Source of the DNA: Micromonospora halotolerans
GTDB lineage: Bacteria; Actinomycetota; Actinomycetes; Mycobacteriales; Micromonosporaceae
DNA length: 64,000 nucleotides
Reading direction: 5' to 3'
Assembly: GCF_032108445.1 (NCBI RefSeq)
Contig: NZ_CP134876.1
Location: 5,580,001 to 5,644,000 of the forward strand
Below the pieces are notes generated by a model, which was not told where the DNA came from, did no database searches, and was given only the letters and a program-made list of their open reading frames with translations. Shown one piece after another: positions 9,285 through 18,013 of the stretch (positions are counted from its first letter, which is position 1; each line of letters begins with the position of its first letter). Made by a program: the position numbers and the translations under genes.

Positions 9285-10936
9285 GGACGCACCTCGTAGA
9301 TGATGATCACGGGGACCGGGACGCGAGCCCCCGTGGAGTCGGTCCCGTTGACGAACTCGGTGTGCACGACGCGGCCGTGGTAACGGCGGATCAGGACCAT
9401 CAACCGCTCGGAGAAGAACGTCGAGCGTCCGGCGGAGAACGAGTCCCAGACGACGTAGTGCAGGTCGTTGTGGCGAAGCCACCAGTCGGGGTTGGGCAGC
9501 GGCTCGTACGACGGGTTGCGCCGCAGCGGGTTCGGGCTCACCGAGAGGCCGTAGCCGCGACGGTGGCCGTAGTACTGGATGATGTTGGCCATCGAGGGGC
9601 CCAGGGTGAGCACCACGGACCCCTGCGGCGTGTTCCTGGCCAGCCACCGCCCGGCCTCCCGACCGCCGGGCACCCCACCGGACCCGGCGAGGAAGGTGGC
9701 GTTGTCCGCCCGGTTGACCGCGTGCCAGCTGGGCACGAGCAGGCTCAGGGTGACCACCGCGAGCACCGTGCCTCGCACGGTCCGGACCACCCGGGACGGC
9801 CCGACGCCCGCCCGGTCGACCCGGCGCAGCAGGCGGCGTATCCGTCCGGGCACCGGCATCCCGGTCAACGCCCGTGCGGCGAGCACCGCGACGGGTGCCA
9901 CGGCGGGCAGCAGATACTGGAAACCCTTGACCGGCCACAGTTGGAAGAACAGCACCGGCGCGGCGATCCACGACAGCAGCAGTGTCTCCCGCCAGGACCG
10001 GTGCCGGCGCAGCCACCACAGGCCACCGGCGGCCGCGACCACCACGAGCAGCCCCATCGCCGGCGGCACCGTCTCCAGGTAGAAGCCCATGGAGTGGTTG
10101 GGCCGCCGGAACAGCTGCCACACCAGATAGCTCTTGCCGGTCTGGCTGCGCCCGGCCATCGCCTGCGAGACCGGATGGGTCGCGAAGACCGCCGCCATCG
10201 CGGCGACGGCCAGCAGCGACAGTCGCACCGGACGACGCACCGTCGGGGTCAGCGCCAGGAACGCGTAGACCCCACCGGCCAGGACGATGCTCGTTTCCTT
10301 CGTCAGCATCGTCAGGCCGAGCATGCCACCGGCCGCGACGTACCAGAGCACCTGCTGGCTCTGCACGAAGCGCACCAGGCAGTACAGCGTGAGCGTCGCG
10401 AACAGCACCATCGGACCGTCGAGGAGGACCTGGCGGGTGACGATCACGTGGTACGGCATGACGGCCACGAGCAGTGCCGCGACCAGCCCGACCCGCCGGC
10501 CGTAGAGCCGGGCGCCGAGCAGGTGGACGGCGAGTACCGTCGCCACGCCCAGCGCCGCCACGACCACGCGCCCGGCCACGTCCACCTCGCCGGCGCGGAA
10601 GAACGGCGACAGGAGGGTCTGGAAGAGCATTGGATGGGCGCGGAACACCGGGAAGAACGGCGTGTAGTTCGGGTTGCCGGCGAGCGAGGCGGCCTGTCCG
10701 GCGTAGACCGCCTCGTCGCTGTTGAAGCCGAGAGCGTCCAGCTGCCACACCCGCAGGTACAGCGCGAGGGCCGCGATGGCGACGAGGGCGGACGGCGTGA
10801 GCCAGCGGCGTCGCCCGCGGCCCTGCCCGGTGTCCGCGGGGCGCGACACCGACGAAGGCGTGACGGGATGGAGCACGACCGTTGCGGCGCAACGGTCGTG
10901 CTCCATCTCCTCGACGGAGGATCGGGCCACGCTCAC
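9281..10936 (-). CDS. GT39/ArnT-like polyprenyl-phosphate-sugar glycosyltransferase
   Basis: 551 residues with about ten hydrophobic helices. The first periplasmic loop carries the Asp-Glu pair (GFNSDEAVYAGQA) typical of the protein mannosyltransferase/ArnT fold (PF13231). The C-terminal soluble part ends in VIIIYEVRP. Such enzymes move a sugar from a polyprenyl phosphate donor to a protein or lipid acceptor on the outer face. The GTG at 10936 gives the usual GTGA overlap with the preceding stop; an ATG at 10906 is the alternative, but it lies inside a perfect 19-bp hairpin (10867-10907). The upstream GT2 enzyme would supply the polyprenyl-phosphate sugar, so the two probably act together. 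Confidence 0.85.
   Translation of the reverse strand: MSVARSSVEEMEHDRCAATVVLHPVTPSSVSRPADTGQGRGRRRWLTPSALVAIAALALYLRVWQLDALGFNSDEAVYAGQAASLAGNPNYTPFFPVFRAHPMLFQTLLSPFFRAGEVDVAGRVVVAALGVATVLAVHLLGARLYGRRVGLVAALLVAVMPYHVIVTRQVLLDGPMVLFATLTLYCLVRFVQSQQVLWYVAAGGMLGLTMLTKETSIVLAGGVYAFLALTPTVRRPVRLSLLAVAAMAAVFATHPVSQAMAGRSQTGKSYLVWQLFRRPNHSMGFYLETVPPAMGLLVVVAAAGGLWWLRRHRSWRETLLLSWIAAPVLFFQLWPVKGFQYLLPAVAPVAVLAARALTGMPVPGRIRRLLRRVDRAGVGPSRVVRTVRGTVLAVVTLSLLVPSWHAVNRADNATFLAGSGGVPGGREAGRWLARNTPQGSVVLTLGPSMANIIQYYGHRRGYGLSVSPNPLRRNPSYEPLPNPDWWLRHNDLHYVVWDSFSAGRSTFFSERLMVLIRRYHGRVVHTEFVNGTDSTGARVPVPVIIIYEVRP
10867..10907. repeat. Perfect 19-bp inverted repeat at the start of the GT39-type gene
   Basis: Left arm 10867-10885 (GATGGAGCACGACCGTTGC), 3-nt loop GGC, right arm 10889-10907. 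Both arms read ATGGAGCACGACC outward. The element lies just after the GTGA overlap between two operon genes and contains an alternative ATG start on the minus strand. It could be an RNA hairpin controlling coupling, a terminator without a U tract, or a protein-binding site. Confidence 0.8.
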
Positions 10937-13443
10937 GCACGAGCTCCCGTCGGGGCCAGCGCCCCAGGCCAACTCGGCCAGGTCGGCAGGAGCACCTGCT
11001 GCCCGGCCGGCAGGTCGCGACGTTCCGTCCGCAGCAGGTTCGGGATCTCGTCGGCCCAGCCGAACCGGTCCGAGGCCAGTACCCGGCTGCGCACGTGGGA
11101 CAGGAACGCGGCGAGGATCTCCCGCTCCCGCTGGCGCAGCTGCGCGTATCCCTGCCCGTCGATGGTGATTGCCGGCGCCAGGTAGCGGAACGGCGGGAAC
11201 CCGTACGCGTCGTCGGTGTTCTGGATCATCCGCTCCAACGTCTCGTCGGCGCCGAGCTCACTGATCCGCGGCGTGCCGCGTTCGATGATGAACAGCTCCT
11301 CCACCCGGGTGCTGGTGCCGATGCGGCAGGGGACCAGCCGGTCGACGCTGTACTTCGGTGGCGGGATGAGCCGTTGGGTGATGGCGTTGATGCCCATGAT
11401 CGGCACGTTGAACCGGCTCAGGGTCAGGGCCAGCGACCGGCCGCCCTTCGAGTGCAGCCGGCTCTGGAACTGCAGCCGGCGCCACTCGGCGGGAGTCAGG
11501 TCCTGGGCCTGCACAGCCCGCAGGGTGTGGGCGCTGATGGTCAACGGCTTGGGGAAGCACGTCGCGACGCCGTCCGGACCGATCAGGGTCATGTCGTCGG
11601 AGAGGAAATGCCCGCCGTGGTCGCGCAGCAGGCGCAGCACGGTGGCGGTCTTGCCCGTGTCGGTGAGGGCGGAGAGCATCACCCCGACGCCGTTGAGGTT
11701 GACGCACGCGGAGTGCAGGAGCATGTACCCCCGGGAGACCAGCACGAACCGCAGCAGCGCCTCGATGATGTTGGTGTAGACCACGTGCGGCGACCGGGCG
11801 AGCAGCGGTCCGACCTGGATGTCGATCGGCGAACCGAGCTGGATCCGGAAGTTCGCGCCCAACCGGCCCAGATGCTCTTCGTACCGCAGCACCGACTCGT
11901 TCGCGTACTCGGTCATGGCGGCTCGGCGCTGCGGCCCCCGGCCTCCCACGTCACTGACTCGCACCGCGATGTCGACGTCCGAGTCCGCGACCCACTGCGC
12001 GCGGAAGAACTCCAGCTCCGGCAGCATGATCTGGGAGCCGATGGTGACCACCCCGGCCACGTCGTACCGGTACGCCAGGTACTGGTAGCGCTTGCGGGAG
12101 GGGGTCGCGGCGGCCTCGGGGGCCCTGAGGTTGACCAGCATGCGGACCGGATCGCGCCGGCCGGTGCTGCCCGGGGAGTAGATGACCCGGTCGTTGACCA
12201 GGAACCGGACGAGGAAGAGGGCGGCCAGCGTGAGCGCGTTCGACGTCAGGATGCCGACGCCGGCCCAGACCAGGGCCTGTAGCACCGGCAGGCGCACCAG
12301 CAGCAGCACGTTGTTCAGCAGGAGGAAGCGGCTGGCCCGGCTGGCCCGCGAGCCCTGCCGGGTGCGACGGTAGATGAGCAGGTCGACGAGGACGAAGTTC
12401 CACGCCGTCGACAGCTGGGTCGCCAGCGCGGCGCCCAGCAGGTGGTGCAGGTTGGCCGGCTCGTAGAAGAACCACAGGGCGGCAGTGTTCACCACCATCC
12501 CGGTCAACCCGACCAGTCCGAAGGCGACCATCCTGATCAGCTCCGTCAGGCGGTCACGGGCGACGGTCGGGTGCTCCCGCATCTGGCCGACCAGCCGCTG
12601 GCTGCGCAGCCGCCCCAGGTGCCGCAGGAACGTCAGCCCCTCCCGCACCGACGCCTTGGACCGGCCGGCGTGCCGGTGAGCCATCTCGTAGGCGACCTCG
12701 GCGACGCGCGCACCAGGGTGACGGACGACCAGTTCCAGCAGCACCTTGAAGCCGATGGGGTTCATCCGGTCCAGGTCGACGGCCGCCCGGCGGAAGGCGA
12801 ACAGGCCGCTCATCGGATCGCTGATGGTGGTCAGGCGACGCGGGAAGAGGCTCTTCGCCAGGCGGGTGGCCCACGACGAGGTCGCCTCGCGAGCCGCGCC
12901 GCCCAATCCTTCGGTGGAGCCCTCGCCGGCGTAGCGGGTGCCGATCACCACGTCGACGTCCTGCCGCATCGCGATGTCCGCCAGCCTGCCGGCCGACTCC
13001 GGGGGGTGCTGGAGGTCCGCGTCCATCACCATGACCCACTCGCCGCGGGCGTGCCGCGCGCCGAGCAGCACGGCGCCGCTCAGGCCGCCGGCCCGGACAC
13101 TCGGCGGTCGGTGCAGCAGGCGTACGGGCACCGGGGCGTCGGCAGCGTGTCGGGCCAGGACGTCCACCGTGTCGTCGTCACTGTCGTCGACGAAGATGAT
13201 CTCCGCGCCCAGCGCCTCGACCGCCCCGCCCAGGCGGGACAGCAGCGTAGGAACGTTCTCCGCCTCGTTGCGGGTCGGTATCACGACGCTCAGCCGCACC
13301 CGCTTTTCGGACGCCGGCTGGTGCAGGTAGTGCGGCGCCGGCTCGGAGGCGCGGGAGTTCCGCCGCCGCCGGATCTCGCCATCGGATTCTCCGGCCTCCT
13401 CGTCGTCCTTCGCCAGCGAAGACGCGTGCGCAACTTCGGTCAT
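10933..13443 (-). CDS. Three-domain fusion: GT2 polyprenol-P sugar transferase, GtrA, HPr-kinase-like ATPase
   Basis: 836 residues. ATG 13443 is preferred because GGAGG sits 5 nt upstream; an ATG at 13455 is upstream of that site. Domain 1 (about 50-290) is a dolichyl-phosphate mannose synthase-like GT2: LSVVIPTRNEAENVP, IIFVDDSDDDT and the metal site MDADLQHP. Domain 2 (about 300-425) is GtrA-like, with four helices beginning VAFGLVGLTGMVVN. Domain 3 (about 455-836) resembles HPr kinase/PEP carboxykinase-type proteins: a P-loop ALTDTGKT near residue 590 and FLSDDMTLIG after it. GT2-GtrA proteins are common in actinobacteria; the appended kinase-like domain is unusual. The first domain probably makes a polyprenyl-phosphate sugar used by the next gene; the third domain's role is unknown. 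Confidence 0.8.
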   Translation of the reverse strand: MTEVAHASSLAKDDEEAGESDGEIRRRRNSRASEPAPHYLHQPASEKRVRLSVVIPTRNEAENVPTLLSRLGGAVEALGAEIIFVDDSDDDTVDVLARHAADAPVPVRLLHRPPSVRAGGLSGAVLLGARHARGEWVMVMDADLQHPPESAGRLADIAMRQDVDVVIGTRYAGEGSTEGLGGAAREATSSWATRLAKSLFPRRLTTISDPMSGLFAFRRAAVDLDRMNPIGFKVLLELVVRHPGARVAEVAYEMAHRHAGRSKASVREGLTFLRHLGRLRSQRLVGQMREHPTVARDRLTELIRMVAFGLVGLTGMVVNTAALWFFYEPANLHHLLGAALATQLSTAWNFVLVDLLIYRRTRQGSRASRASRFLLLNNVLLLVRLPVLQALVWAGVGILTSNALTLAALFLVRFLVNDRVIYSPGSTGRRDPVRMLVNLRAPEAAATPSRKRYQYLAYRYDVAGVVTIGSQIMLPELEFFRAQWVADSDVDIAVRVSDVGGRGPQRRAAMTEYANESVLRYEEHLGRLGANFRIQLGSPIDIQVGPLLARSPHVVYTNIIEALLRFVLVSRGYMLLHSACVNLNGVGVMLSALTDTGKTATVLRLLRDHGGHFLSDDMTLIGPDGVATCFPKPLTISAHTLRAVQAQDLTPAEWRRLQFQSRLHSKGGRSLALTLSRFNVPIMGINAITQRLIPPPKYSVDRLVPCRIGTSTRVEELFIIERGTPRISELGADETLERMIQNTDDAYGFPPFRYLAPAITIDGQGYAQLRQREREILAAFLSHVRSRVLASDRFGWADEIPNLLRTERRDLPAGQQVLLPTWPSWPGALAPTGARA

Positions 13444-14251
13444 TCCACCCTCCATCAGATGCGCTTCCAGGCAGCGCCGAGCCGTCGCAATTGCCGCTCG
13501 GAAACAGCGCAGAAGCCGGTCGGAAATATGCGCGGAACCGACTCTGGTCCGGTCCCGACGCGGTGGTGTTCAAGGGGTGGCCGCGGTGTTGTCAGAGATT
13601 ACGAAGAGCGAACGCGAAGTGTCTAACAGCTGAACAGTCGTGAAAGTGACACTTGCTCGCCCCGACGACATTCCCCGGAATCGCTGCTCCCACCTGCGAG
13701 AAATGTGGTTAGCCAACCCTTTGGTTGCGCTGGGTGAACGCTCAATGGCACCGGTGGCGGGGTGGCATGGCCAGCACGCGACGGTCCGGGAACCGTCTGC
13801 GGTAGCGGCGATCGGTGGTGTCCCCAATGGAACGTTGACGGGACGCAAGCGCGATTCGCCTTCACCTACAGCTACCACGCTGAATTGTTTAGGATGACGT
13901 CGCTCTGGCCATTCGGGTGAATGTTTGCTTCGTAAAGTATCGGCTGGCCCCACCGGGTCATCGAGGAATTCCCCGAACGGAGTGGCGGGTCTACCGGTTC
14001 GCCGTCGGCTGCGATGGCCGAGCAGGCCAGCACCGACCGGGCCAGTCGGAGGGTTCGTGGCACCTGATTGGTCAGACAGGCCGCCGTGTCCGGCGTGCCG
14101 ACCCGTCCATGTCGACGACGGCAGCCTGCGTCCAGGCCCGCATGGCGGTGCACGACGTGGTCAGGCCGAGGGCGATTCCATGATCGGAGCGCTGGCGCCG
14201 CGGTCCGGGTCGGGTGGTGGCGCGCCGGGGCGTACCAGGTAGGTTGCCGGC
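13444..14251. other. 808-bp non-coding interval
   Basis: No convincing gene. The interval is visibly less GC-rich than its surroundings, especially 13,580-13,950, and short frames in it lack good codon usage and ribosome sites. It must hold the promoter of the minus-strand envelope cluster and of rnhA. The lower GC content could mark an old insertion or deletion scar, or simply a long regulatory region. Confidence 0.6.
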
Positions 14252-14728
14252 ATGGTGGAGGCGGCGGCCGGCGGGGTCGTGGAGATCTGGACCGACGGGG
14301 CGTGCAGCGGCAACCCGGGCCCCGGTGGGTGGGGCGCGCTGCTGCGCTGGGGCGGGCACGAGCGGGAGCTGTGCGGCGGCGAGGCCACCCCGACCACCAA
14401 CAACCGGATGGAACTGACGGCCGCGATCCGGGCGCTGGAGAGCCTCACCCGCCCGGTCACCGTGCGGCTGCACACCGACAGCACGTACGTGCGCAACGGG
14501 ATCACCAGCTGGCTGGCCTCGTGGAAGCGAAACGGCTGGCTGACCGCCGCCAAGCAGCCGGTGAAGAACGCCGACCTGTGGCAGCGGCTGGAGGCGGCCT
14601 GCGCCCGGCACGACGTGACCTGGCTCTGGGTGAAGGGCCACAACGGGCACCCGGAGAACGAGCGCGCCGACGCGCTGGCCAACCGGGGGATGACCGAGGC
14701 GCGGGCGGCGGCGGTGGCCGCTCGCTGA
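14252..14728 (+). CDS. rnhA: Ribonuclease HI
   Basis: 158 residues, normal for the family. The four catalytic acidic residues are visible: Asp15 in [15 protein letters not shown], Glu54 in NNRMELTAA, Asp76 in LHTDSTYV and Asp140 in ERADALAN. His130 in [11 protein letters not shown] matches the catalytic loop histidine. The enzyme cuts the RNA strand of RNA-DNA hybrids (R-loops, primer remnants) in the cytoplasm. An AGGTAGG ribosome site lies before ATG 14252. The gene stands alone; it ends 86 bp before the P450. Confidence 0.96.
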   Translation: MVEAAAGGVVEIWTDGACSGNPGPGGWGALLRWGGHERELCGGEATPTTNNRMELTAAIRALESLTRPVTVRLHTDSTYVRNGITSWLASWKRNGWLTAAKQPVKNADLWQRLEAACARHDVTWLWVKGHNGHPENERADALANRGMTEARAAAVAAR

Positions 14729-14738
14729 GCCGCGCGGG

Positions 14739-14767
14739 TTGTGTCGACCCCGGTCGATGGGTAACGT
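14739..14767 (+). promoter_or_regulatory. Candidate promoter for the P450-ferredoxin operon
   Basis: TTGTGT (14739-14744), 17-bp spacer, TAACGT (14762-14767). This fits an actinobacterial housekeeping-type promoter and would start transcription about 40 bp before the GTG of the P450. Predicted by eye only. Confidence 0.4.
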
Positions 14768-14814
14768 AGCGGATCGATGCCGTCACGGACAGTCGCCCTC
14801 CCGGAGGTGTCCGC

Positions 14815-16038
14815 GTGACCGTTGCTCCCCTCACCGACCTGCCGCTCTGGCCACCGACCAACCTCGACCGTGATCCGCTCGTCCCGCTCGACGCGGGGGA
14901 GCGGCGGCGGTTCGCCGGTCCGGTCACCCGGGTCCGGCTCCCCACCGACGCCACGGCCTGGCTGGTGACCCGGCACGCCGACGTCAAGCAGATGCTGCGC
15001 CACCCCGGCTTCAGCGCCGACCTCACCCGCCCGGGTTTTCCCCTGCTGCGCCGGCTCGCGCCCGGCGCGTTCGGCGACCGCCGCGGTGGATTCATCCGGA
15101 TGGACGGCGCCGAGCACGCCCGGCTGCGCCGGATGCTCACCGCCGAATTCATGATCAGGAACGTGCGGCGGATCGAGCCGCTGATCCGGCAGACGGTCGA
15201 CCGGGCGCTGGACGAGCTGCACGCCGCCGGCCCGCCCGCCGACCTCGTCACGCACGTCGCCCTGCCGGTGCCGTCGATGGTGATCTGCCACCTGCTCGGC
15301 GTCCCCTACGCCGACCACGAGTTCTTCCAGGAGCGCAGCCGCACGCTCATCGACCGGGACGCCCCGCCCGAACGGGTCCAGCGGCACGTGCGGGAGCTGC
15401 GCGACTACCTGCACCGGTTGGTCGAGGCCAAGGTGGCCGCCGGGGAGCGCGCCGACGACCTGCTCAGCCGGCTGGCCCGCGACCGGGTCGAGACCGGCGA
15501 GCTGGCCGTCGACGAACTGGTCGGCATGGCGGTGCTGCTGCTCATCGCCGGCCACGAGACGACCGCCAACATGATCGGCCTGAGCACCCTGCTGCTGCTG
15601 CGCCACCCCGCCCGGTACGCCGCGCTGCGTGACGACGCCGGGCACGCCGAGGGCCTGGTCGACGAGCTGCTGCGCTACCTCAGCATCGTGCGCACCGGCC
15701 TGCCCCGCCTCGCCACCGAGGACGTCGAGATCGGCGGGCGGCTGATCCGGGCCGGGGAGGGGGCCATCGCGGTGCTGTCCCTGGCCAACCGGGATCGGAC
15801 CGCCTTCGACCGGCCGGACGAGTTCGACCCCTACCGGGCCGCGCAGCAGCACGTCGCGTTCGGCTTCGGGGTGCACCAGTGCATCGGCCAGCCCCTCGCC
15901 CGCGCGGAGCTGCGGATCGCGCTGGTGGAGCTGGCCCGCCGGTTCCCCCGGCTGCGGCCGGCCGTCACCGCCGGGCGGCTGCCGACCCGGGACAGTTCGG
16001 TCGTCTACGGCCTCGACGCGCTGCCGGTGACCTGGTGA
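14815..16038 (+). CDS. Cytochrome P450
   Basis: 407 residues, a typical soluble bacterial class I P450. The oxygen-binding helix has AGHETT (245-250), the ELLR of the ExxR motif follows, and the heme loop is AFGFGVHQCIGQ with Cys356 as the axial ligand. The GTG start is preceded by GGAGG. It overlaps the ferredoxin gene by 4 bp (GTGA), so the pair is translated together and the ferredoxin is the likely electron donor. The sequence looks CYP105-like, a family of broad-substrate hydroxylases, but the substrate cannot be told. No biosynthetic cluster surrounds it. Confidence 0.95.
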   Translation: MTVAPLTDLPLWPPTNLDRDPLVPLDAGERRRFAGPVTRVRLPTDATAWLVTRHADVKQMLRHPGFSADLTRPGFPLLRRLAPGAFGDRRGGFIRMDGAEHARLRRMLTAEFMIRNVRRIEPLIRQTVDRALDELHAAGPPADLVTHVALPVPSMVICHLLGVPYADHEFFQERSRTLIDRDAPPERVQRHVRELRDYLHRLVEAKVAAGERADDLLSRLARDRVETGELAVDELVGMAVLLLIAGHETTANMIGLSTLLLLRHPARYAALRDDAGHAEGLVDELLRYLSIVRTGLPRLATEDVEIGGRLIRAGEGAIAVLSLANRDRTAFDRPDEFDPYRAAQQHVAFGFGVHQCIGQPLARAELRIALVELARRFPRLRPAVTAGRLPTRDSSVVYGLDALPVTW

Positions 16039-16271
16039 GCGGGGCCGTGCGGGTCCGGGTGGACCGGGAGCGCTGCTGCGGCGCCGGCAACTGCGTGGTG
16101 ACCGCGCCGGAGGTGTTCGACCAGGACGACGCGGACGGCCTCGTGCTGCTGCGCCGGGCCGAACCGCCCGCCGACGCGGCCGACCGGGTGCGGCTCGCCG
16201 TGGAGCTCTGCCCGGCCGGGGCGATCACCGTGGCGCCCCGGCCGGTGCCGGAGCGCTCCTCGACACCGTGA
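16035..16271 (+). CDS. P450-partner ferredoxin (3Fe-4S type)
   Basis: 78 residues. The cluster ligands are in RCCGAGNC (Cys14 and Cys20) and in the C-terminal ELCPAGAI (Cys59), with APEVFDQDDADG between them, the layout of the small 3Fe-4S ferredoxins that accompany actinobacterial P450s. Cys15 beside Cys14 is extra. GTG start overlaps the P450 stop. It would pass electrons from a reductase, not encoded here, to the P450. Confidence 0.9.
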   Translation: MSGAVRVRVDRERCCGAGNCVVTAPEVFDQDDADGLVLLRRAEPPADAADRVRLAVELCPAGAITVAPRPVPERSSTP

Positions 16272-16284
16272 GGCGCCGGGCCGC

Positions 16285-16545
16285 TCACCGTTCGGGGCGG
16301 CCCTCCTCGATCTCCTCCGGCTCGTTCGCCGGGTCGGTGGTGCCGGACACGTCGGCCACGTCGTAGCCGGCCCGGCTGATCTCCCGGGCGGAGCGGCGAT
16401 CCTCGGCCGGCAGGTCGGCGAAGTCGTCGCCGGTGTCGTCGGTGCTGTGCAGGGACTGGCCCGGTGGGCGCAGCGACGCCTCGTACGCGGTCGCGCCGTC
16501 GGGCTCGTCGGTGTTGGCACGGCCGAAGGACTCTTCACTCGTCAT
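16285..16545 (-). CDS. Small acidic protein of unknown function
   Basis: 86 residues, rich in Asp, Glu, Ser and Thr, with no membrane segment or cysteine. A GGAG site precedes ATG 16545. It starts 36 bp after the end of another small disordered protein on the same strand. No family is recognised. The composition suggests an intrinsically disordered protein. Confidence 0.6.
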   Translation of the reverse strand: MTSEESFGRANTDEPDGATAYEASLRPPGQSLHSTDDTGDDFADLPAEDRRSAREISRAGYDVADVSGTTDPANEPEEIEEGRPER

Positions 16546-16581
16546 GTCGCACTCCTGCCCGTCCCGTCCGGAGGCAAACGC

Positions 16582-16839
16582 TCAGCGGGCCGCGTCCGGG
16601 TGCGTCGGCATCGAGGAGCCGCCGGAACTGCTGCCCGACGAGCCGCCGGCCACGCCGGAACCGTCGTCCTCGGTCACCTCGTCCGGTTTCGGCGCACCCG
16701 GCTCGGGCGCCGGCACGTCGGTGTCCGCCTCCACCTGGACCAGCCGGGCCTGGCCCGCCTCGTCCTCGGCGTGCGCCGGATCGACCGGCTGCCTGCTCTG
16801 CCGTGTCTCGTATTTCACTGGCCGTGTCTCGGGCTTCAC
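16582..16839 (-). CDS. Small low-complexity protein of unknown function
   Basis: 85 residues starting at GTG 16839 behind a clear GGGAGG site. The N-terminal half is charged and polar (KPETRPVKYETRQS), the middle is Pro/Glu-rich, and the C-terminal end is a Gly/Ser run (GGSSGSSSGGSS). Probably disordered. It lies in the same direction as the next small gene. No function can be assigned. Confidence 0.5.
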   Translation of the reverse strand: MKPETRPVKYETRQSRQPVDPAHAEDEAGQARLVQVEADTDVPAPEPGAPKPDEVTEDDGSGVAGGSSGSSSGGSSMPTHPDAAR

Positions 16840-16932
16840 CGGCCCGCCTCCCGTCCGTCGCGCGGTGACGCCGCCTACCCGGCGGGGTCGCCGCGAAACC
16901 CGGCCGCCCCGTCCCGGCGAACGGGGGTGCCG

Positions 16933-17916
16933 TCAGCGGCGACGCCGGCCTCCGGAGCGGCCGCCCGTCGGGCGCCCGCCGCCCGACCGTCCGCCGGACG
17001 ACCGGGTCACGCCGGGCGACCCGACCGGGGTGACGGTCAGGGACCAGTGCGCGGGGCGGCGCAGGCTCCCGGGCAGGACCGTCCGGTGGTCGCCGCGGGC
17101 CGCGTCGAGCTGGGACTGGTGCACGAAGAGGCAGTCACCGAGGTCGGCCCCGCGCAGGTCGGCGCCGCGCAGGTCGGCCCCGGTCAGGTCGGCCGCGCCG
17201 AGGTCCACCCCGCGCAGGTCGGCGCCGATGAGGCAGGCGCCGCGCAGGTTCGCCCCGGCCAGGTCGGCTCGGCGCAGGTCCACGCCGATCAGCACGGCGC
17301 CGCGCCGGTCGACGCCGGCCCGGCCGGCCCGCGCCTGCTCACCGGCCCGGGACAGCAGCCGGTTGACCCGGTCCCGCTGCGCGTCGACGTCGACGGCGAG
17401 CAGCTCCTCCGGGGTGCCGTCGGTGAGCCGTTCGGTCTCGGTGCGGGCGGCGGCCAGCTCGTCGCGCAGCGGCCCGGCCGGGGTCAGCGCCACGGCCTCG
17501 GTCAGATACCAGAGCAGCTCGTGCAGCGGCCGCATCACCGCGAAGGTGTCGAACATCCGCCGCGCGGTCGCCGGGTCGCCCCGCCAGTCCCGCCCGCCGA
17601 AGGTGCCCTGGGCGACGTGCTGGCCGGCGCCGAAGCAGTCGAAGACGGTGCAGCCGGGGAAGCCACGCTGGCGCAGGTCCCGGTGGATGCCGCAGCGGGA
17701 GTCGGCGCCCAGGTTCGGGCAGGGCTGCCCGGCCGGCTTGTCGATGGCGAAGTCGGCGGAGGCGGCGAACGCCGGCGCGACGCAGCAGATCCCGAAGCAG
17801 CGCGCGCAGTCGGCGCGCAGTTCGGGGGCGCCGCCCGCCGCCCGCTGGTCCACCGCCTCCGACATCCCGCCCGGCCTCCCGCCACCGTCGGGCGCGCCCC
17901 TCACGCCCACCGCCAT
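16933..17916 (-). CDS. Cysteine-rich N-terminal domain plus pentapeptide-repeat protein
   Basis: 327 residues; GGGAG precedes ATG 17916, with an internal ATG 17 codons in as an alternative. The N-terminal third holds at least eight cysteines in a zinc- or cluster-like arrangement: CARCFGICC, then GQPCPN, RCGIH and GCTVFDCFG. The centre is a short helical region. Residues about 205-260 are a pentapeptide-repeat beta-helix with the A(D/N)LxG pattern (ADLAGANLRGACLIGADLRG). The tail is Gly/Arg-rich. Some pentapeptide proteins mimic DNA and protect gyrase, but the cysteine module points elsewhere; the role is unknown. Confidence 0.8.
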   Translation of the reverse strand: MAVGVRGAPDGGGRPGGMSEAVDQRAAGGAPELRADCARCFGICCVAPAFAASADFAIDKPAGQPCPNLGADSRCGIHRDLRQRGFPGCTVFDCFGAGQHVAQGTFGGRDWRGDPATARRMFDTFAVMRPLHELLWYLTEAVALTPAGPLRDELAAARTETERLTDGTPEELLAVDVDAQRDRVNRLLSRAGEQARAGRAGVDRRGAVLIGVDLRRADLAGANLRGACLIGADLRGVDLGAADLTGADLRGADLRGADLGDCLFVHQSQLDAARGDHRTVLPGSLRRPAHWSLTVTPVGSPGVTRSSGGRSGGGRPTGGRSGGRRRR

Positions 17917-17978
17917 TCTCCCGCCGGGTCCGCCCGGACCGGCCGCCGGGGCTCCGCGGTGTGACGGACCCGGGGCGC

Positions 17979-18002
17979 GGCGCCCGCGCGGGGGCGGGCG
18001 CC
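17979..18002. terminator. GC hairpin after the SSI-like gene
   Basis: GGCGCCCGC (17979-17987) pairs perfectly with GCGGGCGCC (17994-18002) around a 6-nt loop, 11 bp downstream of the stop of the minus-strand inhibitor gene. There is no U tract, as is usual in this group. Confidence 0.5.
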
Positions 18003-18013
18003 GGCCCTCCGGC

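Noticed and set aside
7914..10940. One 1008-codon protein joining the GT39 region to the PLC-like protein
   Set aside because: The first half is the glycosyltransferase gene read in the wrong frame. The PLC-like protein has its own ATG, signal peptide and ATGA overlap at 9284.
9140..11185. 681-codon plus-strand open frame
   Set aside because: Runs antisense through the PLC-like and GT39-type genes, is His/Arg/Gly-rich, and has no recognisable domain.
13872..14153. 93-codon minus-strand ORF upstream of rnhA
   Set aside because: No coding bias in the third position, no ribosome site, no recognisable motif; it lies in an interval that looks regulatory.
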